From contig NZ_WAEM01000002.1 in assembly GCF_008806775.1 (NCBI RefSeq), positions 248,001 to 312,000 on the forward strand: a DNA stretch of 64,000 nucleotides. Direction: 5' to 3'. Below, in pieces: positions 1 to 8,686 of the stretch. The translations under genes were made by a program, and so were the position numbers. How positions within the stretch are numbered: position 1 is the stretch's first letter; each line of letters begins with the position of its first letter. The notes beneath the pieces were generated by a model. It was given only the letters and a program-made list of their open reading frames with translations. It made no database searches and had not been told where the DNA came from. This DNA comes from Flavobacterium luteum. Lineage in GTDB: Bacteria > Bacteroidota > Bacteroidia > Flavobacteriales > Flavobacteriaceae.

Positions 1-139
1 CCGTTCCTCTAATGGCTATAAAAACATCGTTTTGAACTATTTTTCTAGAATCGAAATCAATGTTATGAATAGCAATATCTGTTGAACCTTTTACGGCTTC
101 AATTGCTACTTTGTATAATATGTCTTTAAGAAAAATCAC
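1..139 (-). CDS. murE: UDP-MurNAc-tripeptide synthetase MurE, N-terminal fragment (runs off the window)
   Basis: Only the first 46 codons are present. The reading begins GTG-Ile-Phe-Leu-Lys-Asp-Ile-Leu-Tyr-Lys-Val and contains FDSRK followed by NDVFIAIRGT, the N-terminal uridine-binding region of MurE ligases, which add the third stem-peptide amino acid to UDP-MurNAc-dipeptide in the cytoplasm. The GTG start overlaps the TGA stop of ftsI as GTGA, which suggests translational coupling. The family call also rests on position, because murE normally follows ftsI in this cluster. The specificity residues lie outside the window, so the amino acid added cannot be read. Confidence 0.85.
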   Translation of the reverse strand, partial: MIFLKDILYKVAIEAVKGSTDIAIHNIDFDSRKIVQNDVFIAIRGT

Positions 140-2142
140 GATAATTCTAATGTTATAAATGTGTTTTTATTAAAATTTTGTCCAGGCTGAATGGATTGTG
201 TTTTTACTTTTCCAACTCCAGTTATCTTTACTTTAAGACCTAAATTCCCCAACAAAGACAAGGCATCCATACCAGACATTCCTTTTAAGTTTGGAATGAC
301 TTTTGCTTTTTGCTTCGAAATTTTCGCATAATAGTTCGTATAATCTTTGTCTTGTTTTACGTTCTTTTTATTCAAATTTTTTATCTCATTTGTAGATGGC
401 GCATCGGTAAAAATCTTTTGAGCTATTCTTTTAAAAACGGGACCAGCAACATCAGCTCCGTAATAATTATTATTTGAAGTATTAGGTTCGTGAACGACAA
501 CTATGCAAGAATACTTAGGTGTATCGGCAGGAAAATAACCTACAAATGAAGAAATATAATGTTTTTCGACTCCTCCGTTTTTAGCATAATTAGCTTGGGC
601 AGTCCCTGTTTTTCCTGCCATAGAAAATTCTTTAGAATACAGTTTTGAGCCAGTGCCTCGCTTTACTACATTTTTTAAAACTTCTTTTAATTTTAAAATC
701 GTTTCTGATGAGCATACTTTTGGATTAATAATTTCTGTATCGTATTTCTTAATGGTTTTATTCCATTCTTTAATTTCTGAAACAAATTGCGGTTTTACCA
801 TGACACCATTATTGGCAACAGCATTATAATAAGTCAAGGTTTGTAATGGCGTAATTAAAACCCCATAACCGAAAGCCATCCACGGAAGTGAAATATTTGA
901 CCAGTTTTTATCACTTGACTGAGGAATATAGGGCTTTCCTTCTCCTTTTATAGGTAATCCTAAAGGTTTATTTAAACCGTAACCGTTTAGATGATTTACA
1001 AATTGAGACGGATTGTCCTTATAGGCATTATATACCGATTGAACCAACACTGTATTTGAAGAAAGCTCAAAGCCTCTTGCTAATGAAATTTTACCGTAAC
1101 CGCCATCATGAGAATCCCGAACTTTTTTTCCTGAATAGATAATTGTTCCACCTTTACTATCATATACTGTGCTTGTATCCGCTTTTTTATCTTCTAAAAG
1201 TGTCATCAAATCGGCTAACTTATAGGTCGATCCTGGCTCATGCGCTTCGGCTATAGCATAATTTGTAGTTTCAAAGTAGGAGCCATCAGTATCTTTTCCT
1301 AAATTTGAAATGGCTTTTATATAACCTGTTTTTGTTTCCATTACCACAACACAACCATGATTGGCGTCAAATATTTCTAATTGTTTTAACAAAGCATGGT
1401 GCGCAATATCTTGAATGTACACGTCGATAGTAGAAATAACATCATATCCGTCTTGAGGGTCTACTTCATTTACATCACGAATGGGCTTCCATTGTCCTTT
1501 AGCAATTTTTTGTTTTAAAATTTTCCCGTCTTTTCCGTTTAAGTATTTTCTAAAAGCCCATTCAATGCCTTTTCCATCTTTAGATCCTGAAGGCGTAACC
1601 CTTTCGTAGCCTATGGTTCTTTCAGCAATTTTCCCAATTGGATGTTCCCGAATTGTTTTTTGCTCAGTAATGATTCCGCCTTTATTTGCTCCTAAATTAA
1701 ATAACGGAAAACTTTTTATTTTCATGTACTGCGTGAAACTTAAGTCACGAGCCACTAAAAAATACCTGTTTTCGGTTGCTCTAGCTTGTCGTAATTCTGA
1801 CTCAAATTTCCCACTAGGTTTACCTAATAATACAGAAAGTGAATCGGCTAATGCTTGAACATTTTTGGTAAAAACTTCTTCTTTTGGAGCAACAGCATCA
1901 AAACGAATAATATAGTTTGGAATTGAAGTCGCTAATAAACTTCCATCTGCTGAATAGATGTTTCCTTTATTAGAAGGAATTATAAAATTTTTAACCGTTC
2001 TTTCTTTGGCTAATTTCCTGTAATAATCCCCTTCAACCCACTGAATATTAGTCAATTTTATAGTAATGGCAACCGCCATCAAGAAGATGACAAATGCCAC
2101 GAGATAAATTCGATAGGATATCTGTTTGTCGTCTACTGCCAT
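136..2142 (-). CDS. ftsI: Division-specific transpeptidase FtsI/PBP3 with C-terminal PASTA domain
   Basis: This is a 668-residue class B penicillin-binding protein that cross-links septal peptidoglycan. One N-terminal membrane segment lies at about residues 11-30, followed by the PBP dimerisation domain (about 50-220) and the transpeptidase domain. The catalytic motifs are intact: STYK with Ser305, SSN at 361-363 and KTGTA at 511-515. The last 60 residues (VIPNLKGMSGMDALSLLGNLGLKV in part) form one PASTA repeat, as in SpoVD/Pbp2B-type proteins. The start overlaps the end of the ftsL-like gene by 10 bases and the stop overlaps murE. It is the fourth gene of the mraZ operon. Confidence 0.95.
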   Translation of the reverse strand: MAVDDKQISYRIYLVAFVIFLMAVAITIKLTNIQWVEGDYYRKLAKERTVKNFIIPSNKGNIYSADGSLLATSIPNYIIRFDAVAPKEEVFTKNVQALADSLSVLLGKPSGKFESELRQARATENRYFLVARDLSFTQYMKIKSFPLFNLGANKGGIITEQKTIREHPIGKIAERTIGYERVTPSGSKDGKGIEWAFRKYLNGKDGKILKQKIAKGQWKPIRDVNEVDPQDGYDVISTIDVYIQDIAHHALLKQLEIFDANHGCVVVMETKTGYIKAISNLGKDTDGSYFETTNYAIAEAHEPGSTYKLADLMTLLEDKKADTSTVYDSKGGTIIYSGKKVRDSHDGGYGKISLARGFELSSNTVLVQSVYNAYKDNPSQFVNHLNGYGLNKPLGLPIKGEGKPYIPQSSDKNWSNISLPWMAFGYGVLITPLQTLTYYNAVANNGVMVKPQFVSEIKEWNKTIKKYDTEIINPKVCSSETILKLKEVLKNVVKRGTGSKLYSKEFSMAGKTGTAQANYAKNGGVEKHYISSFVGYFPADTPKYSCIVVVHEPNTSNNNYYGADVAGPVFKRIAQKIFTDAPSTNEIKNLNKKNVKQDKDYTNYYAKISKQKAKVIPNLKGMSGMDALSLLGNLGLKVKITGVGKVKTQSIQPGQNFNKNTFITLELS

Positions 2143-2486
2143 AATTTTTTGAAGAAACTTTTTTCCTCTATTTTTCTTACTATTATTTTTGTCGGCGGAA
2201 CCTCTGAAGGGAAAATTTGTTTGGCTTCCATTTTTTGAGAAACTGTTGATTCCATTTTTAACTTCATTAGCTCTGAACGCCTGTCAACAAACTCTGAGCG
2301 CAATTCTTTTACTTCGTTTGTTAAAGCTACAATCTCGAATACCTTTTGTTCGTATCGTTGCGTGTTTGCTATCATTAGTAATATCAAAACAATTACAAAA
2401 ACAATAAAACGCCAGTTTTTTGCAGCATTTGCCTCTTCACTTATAAGAAATCTGGCTTTTAATATGCCGTATACTCCTTTTTTCAT
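2133..2486 (-). CDS. ftsL: FtsL-like division protein
   Basis: The protein has 117 residues: a short cytoplasmic N-terminus, one membrane helix at about 26-41 (FIVFVIVLILLMIA), and an extracytoplasmic heptad-rich stretch at about 45-90 that looks like a coiled coil. FtsL proteins are poorly conserved, so the call depends mainly on size, topology and position between rsmH and ftsI, where Bacteroidetes carry an FtsL-like gene. It would act in the periplasm as part of the FtsQLB activator of septal wall synthesis. The stop codon overlaps the first codons of ftsI. Confidence 0.8.
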   Translation of the reverse strand: MKKGVYGILKARFLISEEANAAKNWRFIVFVIVLILLMIANTQRYEQKVFEIVALTNEVKELRSEFVDRRSELMKLKMESTVSQKMEAKQIFPSEVPPTKIIVRKIEEKSFFKKLWQ

Positions 2487-2489
2487 CTG

Positions 2490-3386
2490 CTATTTCTTTT
2501 CAGCTATTCTCAACTTTGCGCTACGGGCCCTATTGTTTATTTTAATTTCGGCTTGATTCGGAACTATTAATTTTCCGATGGTTGTGAATGGAACTGAAAA
2601 ATTTCCGAAAAAATCACGTTCTGGTTCACCTTCAAACATGCCATTTTTAATGAATCTTTTTACCAATCGATCTTCGAGTGAATGATAGGAAATCACGCTT
2701 AATCGCCCTCCTGGATTTAAAATCTCTAATGATTGTTCTAAAAATTCTTTTAAAACATCCATTTCCTGATTGACTTCAATTCGAATCGACTGATACATTT
2801 GAGCCAATATTTTATGGCTTTTATGTGCTGGCAAAAACTGACTTAAAACTGTTTTTAATTGCTCGGTGTTTTTTATCGGACTTTCTTCTCTGGCCTTTAT
2901 GATTACTCTAGCAATTGCGGGCGCGTTTTTAAGTTCACCAAATTCCAAAAAAACGCGTCGCAAGTTTGCCTCATCATATTCATTCACCACCTTATAAGCA
3001 TTTAAGTCGTTTTTTTGACTCATACGCATATCTAATTCCGCATCAAAACGAGTAGAAAAACCACGTTCTGCAACATCAAATTGATGCGAAGAAACTCCTA
3101 AATCAGCTAAGATTCCATCAACACTTTTAATATTATGAAATCGTAAAAATCTTTTTATATACCTAAAATTCTCATTTATTAAAACAAATCTTTCGTCATG
3201 TAAAGTATTTGCCAAGGCATCTTCATCCTGATCAAAAGCAAATAATTTACCGTTAGGTCCTAATTGATTTAAAATAAAAGCCGAGTGTCCGCCTCCGCCA
3301 AAAGTAACATCCACATACACACCGTCAGGCTTAATATTTAAACCAACGACAGAAGCTTGAAGCAAAACTGGATTATGATATTCCAT
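2490..3386 (-). CDS. rsmH: 16S rRNA (cytosine-1402-N4) methyltransferase RsmH
   Basis: SAM-dependent methyltransferase of about 298 residues that modifies C1402 in the 30S P site. The N-terminus MEYHNPVLL and the glycine-rich VDVTFGGGGHS are family hallmarks. GILADLGVSSHQFD and the C-terminal VISYHSLEDRLVKRF are also typical. Two further in-frame ATG codons lie up to 9 bases upstream (3395). I chose the ATG at 3386 because MEYHNPVLL matches the usual start. It overlaps the 3' end of mraZ by 14 bases and sits 3 bases from ftsL. Confidence 0.96.
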   Translation of the reverse strand: MEYHNPVLLQASVVGLNIKPDGVYVDVTFGGGGHSAFILNQLGPNGKLFAFDQDEDALANTLHDERFVLINENFRYIKRFLRFHNIKSVDGILADLGVSSHQFDVAERGFSTRFDAELDMRMSQKNDLNAYKVVNEYDEANLRRVFLEFGELKNAPAIARVIIKAREESPIKNTEQLKTVLSQFLPAHKSHKILAQMYQSIRIEVNQEMDVLKEFLEQSLEILNPGGRLSVISYHSLEDRLVKRFIKNGMFEGEPERDFFGNFSVPFTTIGKLIVPNQAEIKINNRARSAKLRIAEKK

Positions 3387-3843
3387 CGTCATCATTTACA
3401 TTTCCCATTACATCTTCGGCCAAATCAGCAAAATCGATTACCGAATCATCGATTGATTTTTCATACAAATCTTTATCCCAAATTTCAATTATATTAACAG
3501 CAGACGACAACACTAAATCTTTGGATACACTGGCAAAAACTACCAAATCTTTTGGGATTAATAATCGTCCTAAATTGTCAATCTCTACCACTTTTACCCC
3601 AGCAGTAAAACGACGAATAAAATCATTGTTTTTCTTAACGAATCGATTGAGATTGTTGATTTTTTGCATCATTAGATTCCATTCTTGCATAGGATACAAC
3701 TCCAGACAAGGCTGAAAAACAGAACGCTTCAAAACGAAACCATCCTGAAGAGAATGAGTCAATTGCTTTTTTAAAGGCGCTGGCAAAAGCAACCTTCCTT
3801 TAGCATCAACTTTACACTCATATGTTCCTACTATTGAATTCAA
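3373..3843 (-). CDS. mraZ: Transcriptional regulator MraZ
   Basis: The protein has 156 residues with two tandem SpoVT/AbrB-like domains, each carrying the MraZ signature: GTYECKVDAKGRLLLPAPLKK at the N-terminus (first 20 residues of the domain) and VVEIDNLGRLLIP in the middle. MraZ is a nucleoid-associated DNA-binding protein that controls its own division/cell-wall operon. The start is TTG: no ATG is available before an upstream in-frame stop, and TTG-Asn-Ser-Ile-Val-Gly-Thr fits the family N-terminus. Direct GTGGT repeats upstream are the likely binding site, implying autoregulation. Confidence 0.95.
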   Translation of the reverse strand: MNSIVGTYECKVDAKGRLLLPAPLKKQLTHSLQDGFVLKRSVFQPCLELYPMQEWNLMMQKINNLNRFVKKNNDFIRRFTAGVKVVEIDNLGRLLIPKDLVVFASVSKDLVLSSAVNIIEIWDKDLYEKSIDDSVIDFADLAEDVMGNVNDDDGIS

Positions 3844-3868
3844 GAAAACTGTTTTTAAATGATAGTAG

Positions 3869-3876
3869 CAAAAATA
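3869..3876 (-). promoter_or_regulatory. Candidate -7 promoter element of the mraZ operon
   Basis: On the minus strand this reads TATTTTTG, matching the Bacteroidetes sigma-A -7 consensus TAnnTTTG. It lies 26 bases upstream of the mraZ TTG start. The best TTG for the -33 element falls inside the MraZ repeat region, about 25 bases upstream, slightly longer than usual. Confidence 0.5.
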
Positions 3877-3887
3877 TAAAAATAATT

Positions 3888-3933
3888 ACCACATTTTACC
3901 ACAATATACCACTTTGTTAATAAGTTTTACCAC
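3888..3933 (-). promoter_or_regulatory. MraZ-box array upstream of mraZ
   Basis: On the minus strand GTGGT occurs four times. Three copies are spaced exactly 10 bases apart (plus-strand ACCAC at 3888, 3898 and 3908) and the fourth lies 21 bases further upstream (3929). Tandem TGGG/GTGG-type boxes with 10-base spacing are the known operator layout for MraZ in other bacteria. The array sits in the -33 region of the candidate promoter, so MraZ binding would be expected to block transcription of the operon. Binding itself is inferred. Confidence 0.75.
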
Positions 3934-4169
3934 TTTAAACCTAAAACCAGCAATAAATAGGAATTGAAAAGCAAATGCATATTTAACATATTGTTAAGGA
4001 ATGTTAATACTTGAATAAAAACAGCAGTTAAAATAAATAGTAATTAATAATTAATACCAATACATGTATTTAATAATCCTTTTTGAAATTTAATTTCTCA
4101 TAATAATTTACCTAAAACAAACTATTTATGTAAATTTTTCACAAAATTTCCTTTTAATGTATAAAACCT

Positions 4170-4177
4170 TATATTTG
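4170..4177 (+). promoter_or_regulatory. -7 promoter element of the hydrolase gene
   Basis: TATATTTG, an exact match to TAnnTTTG. It lies 27 bases before the ATG at 4205. The upstream ATG at 4157 would be inside or before the promoter, so the downstream start is preferred. Confidence 0.6.
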
Positions 4178-4204
4178 CGGAAATTTGAAACGCCAAACCC
4201 AATA

Positions 4205-4969
4205 ATGAAAAAAGATTTAAAAAAAGAAGGTAGATACTCGTATTATGAAGCGGGAGAAGGAACTCCAATTATCATTTTACATGGATTAATGGGCGGTTTA
4301 AGTAATTTTGACGGAGTTGCTAACTATTTTCCAGAAAAAGGGTATAAAGTGGTAATACCTGAATTGCCAATTTATACTCAAAATATTTTAAAAACAAACG
4401 TAAAAGCTTTTGCAAAATATGTTAAAGATTTTATCACTTTTAAAGGTTTTGACCGAGTAATTCTTTTAGGCAATTCGTTAGGAGGGCATATTGGTTTGTA
4501 TCATGCTAAAATGTATCCAGAAAAAATGTTGGGACTTGTAATAACTGGAAGTTCAGGATTATATGAAAGCGCCATGGGTGATAGTTACCCTCGTAGAGGC
4601 GATTATGATTATATTCAGAAAAAAGCTGAAGACGTATTTTATGACCCTAAAGTAGCTACCAAAGAAATAATAGACGAAGTGTATTCCATGGCGAATGACA
4701 GAATCAAATTAATAAAAACATTAACCATTGCCAAAAGCGCTATCCGCCACAATATGGCAAAAGATTTACCTAAAATGCACGTTCCAACCTGCATAATTTG
4801 GGGTAAAAACGATAAAGTAACACCGCCAGAAGTTGCAGAAGAATTTCATAAATTATTGCCGCACTCTTCTTTATATTGGATAGACAAATGTGGACACGCT
4901 GCTATGATGGAACATCCTGATGAATTTAACGAATTGATGTATGCTTGGCTAAAAAAGAGCGAAATGTAA
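4205..4969 (+). CDS. Alpha/beta hydrolase
   Basis: A 254-residue single-domain alpha/beta-hydrolase-fold protein with a complete apparent catalytic triad: Ser91 in the nucleophile elbow GNSLGG, Asp203 in WGKNDKVTPP and His231 in CGHAAMMEHP. The oxyanion-hole HG motif is at residues 26-27 (LHGLMGG). There is no signal peptide, so it is cytoplasmic. The substrate cannot be read from the sequence. A strong terminator separates it from engB, so it is probably transcribed alone. Confidence 0.85.
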   Translation: MKKDLKKEGRYSYYEAGEGTPIIILHGLMGGLSNFDGVANYFPEKGYKVVIPELPIYTQNILKTNVKAFAKYVKDFITFKGFDRVILLGNSLGGHIGLYHAKMYPEKMLGLVITGSSGLYESAMGDSYPRRGDYDYIQKKAEDVFYDPKVATKEIIDEVYSMANDRIKLIKTLTIAKSAIRHNMAKDLPKMHVPTCIIWGKNDKVTPPEVAEEFHKLLPHSSLYWIDKCGHAAMMEHPDEFNELMYAWLKKSEM

Positions 4970-4988
4970 ATCTTAAAAAATAAATAAA

Positions 4989-5034
4989 CCACTATTTTCT
5001 GATTGAATTTCAAGAAAATAGTGGATCTTTTTTT
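4989..5034 (+). terminator. Rho-independent terminator after the hydrolase gene
   Basis: A perfect 12-bp inverted repeat (CCACTATTTTCT / AGAAAATAGTGG) with a 12-base loop, followed by TCTTTTTTT. Confidence 0.85.
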
Positions 5035-5037
5035 AGC

Positions 5038-5045
5038 TATATTTG
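5038..5045 (+). promoter_or_regulatory. -7 promoter element of engB
   Basis: TATATTTG, placed 19 bases before the ATG at 5064 and directly after the preceding terminator. An in-frame ATG at 5043 lies within this element, so it is not the real start. Confidence 0.6.
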
Positions 5046-5063
5046 CCAAAATCAATTTTTGCT

Positions 5064-5684
5064 ATGAAAATTAACACTGCCGAATTTATAATTAGCAACT
5101 CCGAAGTAGACAAATGCCCTTTAGAACGTATCCCTGAATATGCCTTTATTGGCCGCTCAAATGTAGGGAAATCCTCATTGATTAATATGTTGACTAATCA
5201 TAAAAATTTAGCAAAAACTTCTGGGAGACCAGGAAAAACACAGTTAATTAATCATTTTAAAATTAATAGCAATTGGTTTTTAGTTGATTTACCAGGATAT
5301 GGCTATGCTAAGGTTTCTAAAAAAACAAAATCGGTTTTTCAACAATTCATAACTGATTATTTTGAAAAAAGAGAGCAACTGGTTTGTGCTTTTGTATTGA
5401 TAGATATTCGTCATGAAGCCCAAAATATCGATTTAGAATTTATGGCATATATGGGCGAAAGTGAAATTCCGTTTTGTATTATTTTTACTAAAGCGGATAA
5501 GATTAGTAAAGTTAAGATTGACTCTCATATTGCAGCTTACAAGAAACAAATGTTTGCCAATAATTGGGCAGAAATCCCGCCTTTTTTTGTAACTTCATCA
5601 ACTGAGGGTACCGGTAAAGACGATTTACTTGAATACATTGACGAGGTGAATCAGGAAGTTTTTAAAAACAATAGTGAGTTTTAA
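5064..5684 (+). CDS. engB: Ribosome biogenesis GTP-binding protein EngB/YsxC
   Basis: TRAFAC-class GTPase of 206 residues. The G1 loop is GRSNVGKSS (about residues 30-38), the G3 motif is DLPGYGYAK and the G4 motif is TKAD. The protein is close to the family's usual length and ends shortly after the GTPase domain. EngB homologues assist late assembly of the 50S subunit in the cytoplasm. The start at 5064 is fixed by the promoter element just upstream. The next gene begins one base after its stop. Confidence 0.95.
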   Translation: MKINTAEFIISNSEVDKCPLERIPEYAFIGRSNVGKSSLINMLTNHKNLAKTSGRPGKTQLINHFKINSNWFLVDLPGYGYAKVSKKTKSVFQQFITDYFEKREQLVCAFVLIDIRHEAQNIDLEFMAYMGESEIPFCIIFTKADKISKVKIDSHIAAYKKQMFANNWAEIPPFFVTSSTEGTGKDDLLEYIDEVNQEVFKNNSEF

Positions 5685-5685
5685 T

Positions 5686-6282
5686 ATGAAATGTAAAATC
5701 ATAATTATATGGATTATTTTGACTGTTGCGAGTTCTTGTACTCTTCCAAGATATGTTTTTGAAAATAAAGGGCAAACAACAGGATTAGATTTTACTAAAG
5801 GCAAATGGCTAATAAACAATATTGATTCTCCAAGTGAAGTTTCAGTTCAACTAACAAAAAAAGCTAAAGATGATTTCGAAAATTACCTTTCAAATCGCTT
5901 GTTTTTTATTTATGAACCAAAAGGTATAATTTTACCAAAGAAAATAACTATGAATCCTAGTAAAGGTACTTTAATAGAAATAAAAAAAGGAACCAATTTT
6001 GACTTCTTTATAAACATCCGAGCAGGAAAAATTAAAGATGAGTTAGGCTTAATTGATACGACTCCACATAATTTTTATACCGATAGAAATAATCAAAGCG
6101 AAGTGGTTATTGAAATTTATGATTTAAATCTTGCTCAAATTATATATTCACAAAAGGTAATAGGCACAGTCTCGTCTATTAAAAGTAATGAAGATGTTAA
6201 GTTTTACAAATCTACTCAGAGTCTAATTTTGGGATGTTATAAAAAATTGATTAGAGACATTAAACAAAAATCAATAAAATAA
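5686..6282 (+). CDS. Hypothetical lipoprotein
   Basis: The 198-residue product starts MKCKIIIIWIILTVASSC, a lipoprotein signal peptide with Cys18 as the predicted lipidated residue. The rest is soluble, with alternating beta-strand-like segments and no motif that I recognise. The ATG follows the engB TAA after one base, so the two are probably co-transcribed. A role in the cell envelope is inferred only from the lipobox. Confidence 0.7.
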   Translation: MKCKIIIIWIILTVASSCTLPRYVFENKGQTTGLDFTKGKWLINNIDSPSEVSVQLTKKAKDDFENYLSNRLFFIYEPKGIILPKKITMNPSKGTLIEIKKGTNFDFFINIRAGKIKDELGLIDTTPHNFYTDRNNQSEVVIEIYDLNLAQIIYSQKVIGTVSSIKSNEDVKFYKSTQSLILGCYKKLIRDIKQKSIK

Positions 6283-6321
6283 GCAACTAATTTAAATAAG
6301 CCAAAATTAAAAATGTAAGTT

Positions 6322-6657
6322 TTACTTATTCAACTCCAACTTTTCAGCAAAATAATCGCAAAAATCTTTCATAGTTGCGGTCATTTTTTCATCATTAGTG
6401 GCTCTATTAAAAGTATCGGACATGGCAACTAATGTTTGATGAAAAAACAATTTCATTTCATCTACTGGCATATCTTTAGTCCATAAATCAATTCGTAAAG
6501 TTTCTTGAGTTTTGCTGTCCCAAACAGAAAGCATCATGGCTTTAGCTTCCTCGGCATCAACACCGCCGTCTTGAGCAGTCCAAGTTAATTTTTCTGGAAC
6601 TCTATTTTGATCTAATTCGACTAAGAATTTTATTTCTGAGGTAATGGTATCCGGCAT
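6322..6657 (-). CDS. gldC: Gliding motility protein GldC
   Basis: A 111-residue soluble protein beginning MPDTITSEIKFLVELDQNRVP and containing LTWTAQDGG and DLWTKDMPVDEM, which I recognise as GldC of Flavobacterium. GldC supports gliding, and in F. johnsoniae its loss reduces spreading. Its biochemical role is unclear and it has no signal peptide. It follows gldB directly: the gldB stop and the gldC start share one base (TAATG), consistent with a two-gene operon. Confidence 0.9.
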   Translation of the reverse strand: MPDTITSEIKFLVELDQNRVPEKLTWTAQDGGVDAEEAKAMMLSVWDSKTQETLRIDLWTKDMPVDEMKLFFHQTLVAMSDTFNRATNDEKMTATMKDFCDYFAEKLELNK

Positions 6658-7616
6658 TATTTTTTAGGTTTGTATTTAGATTTTTCAAATATTTCTTTGG
6701 CATCCATTTGTAAAACTTGTTGCACACTTACTTCATTATTTTCTATAAAAGAACGAACGATTTGCCATCCTATCCATGAGCCAACTCTTCCGGGTGATTC
6801 GTTATCTATCTCTAAATAAAATTTAGAAAACGGTGCTGGATTTATAAATCGAGGAATCAGTTTTTGATCAGTATCGTATAGCAATTTTTTTTCAATAAAA
6901 TAACGCCACATATAGCCTTCATTTTCTTGACACCAAGTAATTTGTTCTTCTTTGTATCCAATTTTATTGGCATCAGAATAGTTGGGCAATAAAACGTCTT
7001 TTATATATAATTTCTTTCCTGAATAAATCATTTGCGCTAGAAAAGTTTCGTCTGAGGGTAGTGGAATTTTACTCACCGAATAAGCATCGACAATGTCTGG
7101 TAGCATTTGATTGGATTCGAAATTTTGTTTTAAATATTCAGGGAATTCATAAAACTTATGCTCTTTACCAAGATATAACTCTAATGAAATAACCAACATA
7201 TCATTGAGATAAATTACCTTATTATGATAATCCATTTCAGAGATAACCGTAAAAACTTTCGGCGTTTTAGTTTCTGGAAAATAATACTTAATATGCTTAA
7301 AAAGCGATTCGATTTCTGTTGTTTGAGAACTAAAGTCGGAATATTTTTTTTCAACTTCAGTATACAATTCTTTCCAAAGCGGATTTTGCATTTTCTCTAT
7401 CCAAATCGAATCGCCATTTCCTTCAGGAAAAAAAATTGGGTACTGTGCTTTTAATTTTTGTAAATCTTTTGGTTTGGTTTCAAAAAAAGCTTTGTCAAAT
7501 CGGTTTATCTTTATTTCTAGAGGAATGTTCTCGATTTCTTTTTCGACTTTACTTTTTTTATCACATGAAAATAAGACTATTGATATAAGAGTTATTATTA
7601 AAAAATACTTTTTCAT
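6657..7616 (-). CDS. gldB: Gliding motility lipoprotein GldB
   Basis: A 319-residue protein with lipoprotein signal MKKYFLIITLISIVLFSC (lipid anchor at Cys18). The body contains INRFDKAFFETKP and an extended soluble domain with a C-terminal GRVGSWIGWQIVRSF motif, characteristic of GldB. GldB is required for gliding and is thought to support type IX secretion/motility assembly at the envelope. It is divergent from nadE, as in other flavobacteria, and translationally coupled to gldC. Confidence 0.93.
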   Translation of the reverse strand: MKKYFLIITLISIVLFSCDKKSKVEKEIENIPLEIKINRFDKAFFETKPKDLQKLKAQYPIFFPEGNGDSIWIEKMQNPLWKELYTEVEKKYSDFSSQTTEIESLFKHIKYYFPETKTPKVFTVISEMDYHNKVIYLNDMLVISLELYLGKEHKFYEFPEYLKQNFESNQMLPDIVDAYSVSKIPLPSDETFLAQMIYSGKKLYIKDVLLPNYSDANKIGYKEEQITWCQENEGYMWRYFIEKKLLYDTDQKLIPRFINPAPFSKFYLEIDNESPGRVGSWIGWQIVRSFIENNEVSVQQVLQMDAKEIFEKSKYKPKK

Positions 7617-7748
7617 GAAGTGAATTTGGATATTAACCTAAAGTGAACCACAAATTAATTTATATTTAATTTTAAGTCCTCTATTTTATAGAAATTATAA
7701 AAATTTTACGAATGACACTAATTACTAAAAAATCTCTAGAAATAGTAT

Positions 7749-7756
7749 TATTTTTG
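7749..7756 (+). promoter_or_regulatory. -7 promoter element of nadE
   Basis: TATTTTTG, matching TAnnTTTG, 35 bases upstream of the nadE ATG. Confidence 0.55.
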
Positions 7757-7791
7757 CAAATATACATTACGGTTTTTATAATTTTTCAATT

Positions 7792-8592
7792 ATGTCTAAA
7801 AAAAGCACCTTACAAGTAGAAAAGGTTACTCTGCACATTGTAAACTGGTTAAAAGAATATGCAGAAAATGCAAAAGTAAATGGTTTTGTTGTAGGTATTT
7901 CTGGCGGAGTCGATTCAGCGGTGACCTCTACACTCTGTGCTCAAACAGGATTAAGTGTTCTATGTCTAGAAATGCCCATACATCAGGCAGAGTCACATGT
8001 GAGCCGCGGTAAAGAACATATTGAACAATTGAAAAAAAGATTTTTAAATGTCAATTCTATTGAAGTGAATTTGACTCCTGTTTTTGAAGATTTTAAAAAA
8101 CAAGTTCCAGATTCGAATGATATTCATAAGCTTCATTTATCATTAGCTAATACTAGAGCAAGATTAAGAATGACAACTCTTTATTATTTTGCTGGGATTC
8201 ATGGCTTATTAGTAGCTGGTACAGGTAATAAGGTTGAAGATTTTGGAGTTGGTTTTTACACAAAATATGGAGATGGAGGTGTTGATTTGAGTCCAATTGC
8301 AGACTTGATGAAATCGGAAGTATATGCTTTAGGAACCTTCTTGAAAGTTCCTGATTCAATATTAAATGCTGATCCTTCTGATGGATTATTTGGAGATGCA
8401 AGAACGGATGAACAACAACTTGGAGCCAGCTATGATGAATTAGAATGGGCTATGGAAGAAGATGAATTAGGCAAAACAGCAGCTGATTTTTCAGGAAGAG
8501 AAAAAGAAGTGTTTGAAATTTACAAACATCTCAATAAAACTAACCAACACAAAATGAATCCTATACCAATTTGCTTAGTTAATCGGAATTAA
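7792..8592 (+). CDS. nadE: NH3-dependent NAD+ synthetase
   Basis: A 266-residue N-type ATP pyrophosphatase. The PP-loop SGGVDSAV lies near residues 39-46. GTGNKVEDFGVGFYTKYGDGGVDL and DPSDGLFGDARTDEQQLG (read as separate motifs) match NadE active-site loops. The enzyme amidates nicotinic acid adenine dinucleotide to NAD+. No N-terminal nitrilase/glutaminase domain is present, so ammonia is probably the nitrogen source. It is divergent from gldBC with its own promoter. Confidence 0.93.
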   Translation: MSKKSTLQVEKVTLHIVNWLKEYAENAKVNGFVVGISGGVDSAVTSTLCAQTGLSVLCLEMPIHQAESHVSRGKEHIEQLKKRFLNVNSIEVNLTPVFEDFKKQVPDSNDIHKLHLSLANTRARLRMTTLYYFAGIHGLLVAGTGNKVEDFGVGFYTKYGDGGVDLSPIADLMKSEVYALGTFLKVPDSILNADPSDGLFGDARTDEQQLGASYDELEWAMEEDELGKTAADFSGREKEVFEIYKHLNKTNQHKMNPIPICLVNRN

Positions 8593-8686
8593 TTGTATTT
8601 TTATCTAATAAAATTGCATTATTAAGTTTTTTTTTCTTAAATTTATCTTATGCATTTGCCAATTTAATATTAAATAACAGAAAATT

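Noticed and set aside
4157-4204. Upstream ATG extending the hydrolase by 16 residues
   Set aside because: The TATATTTG promoter element lies inside this extension, so it would not be on the transcript.
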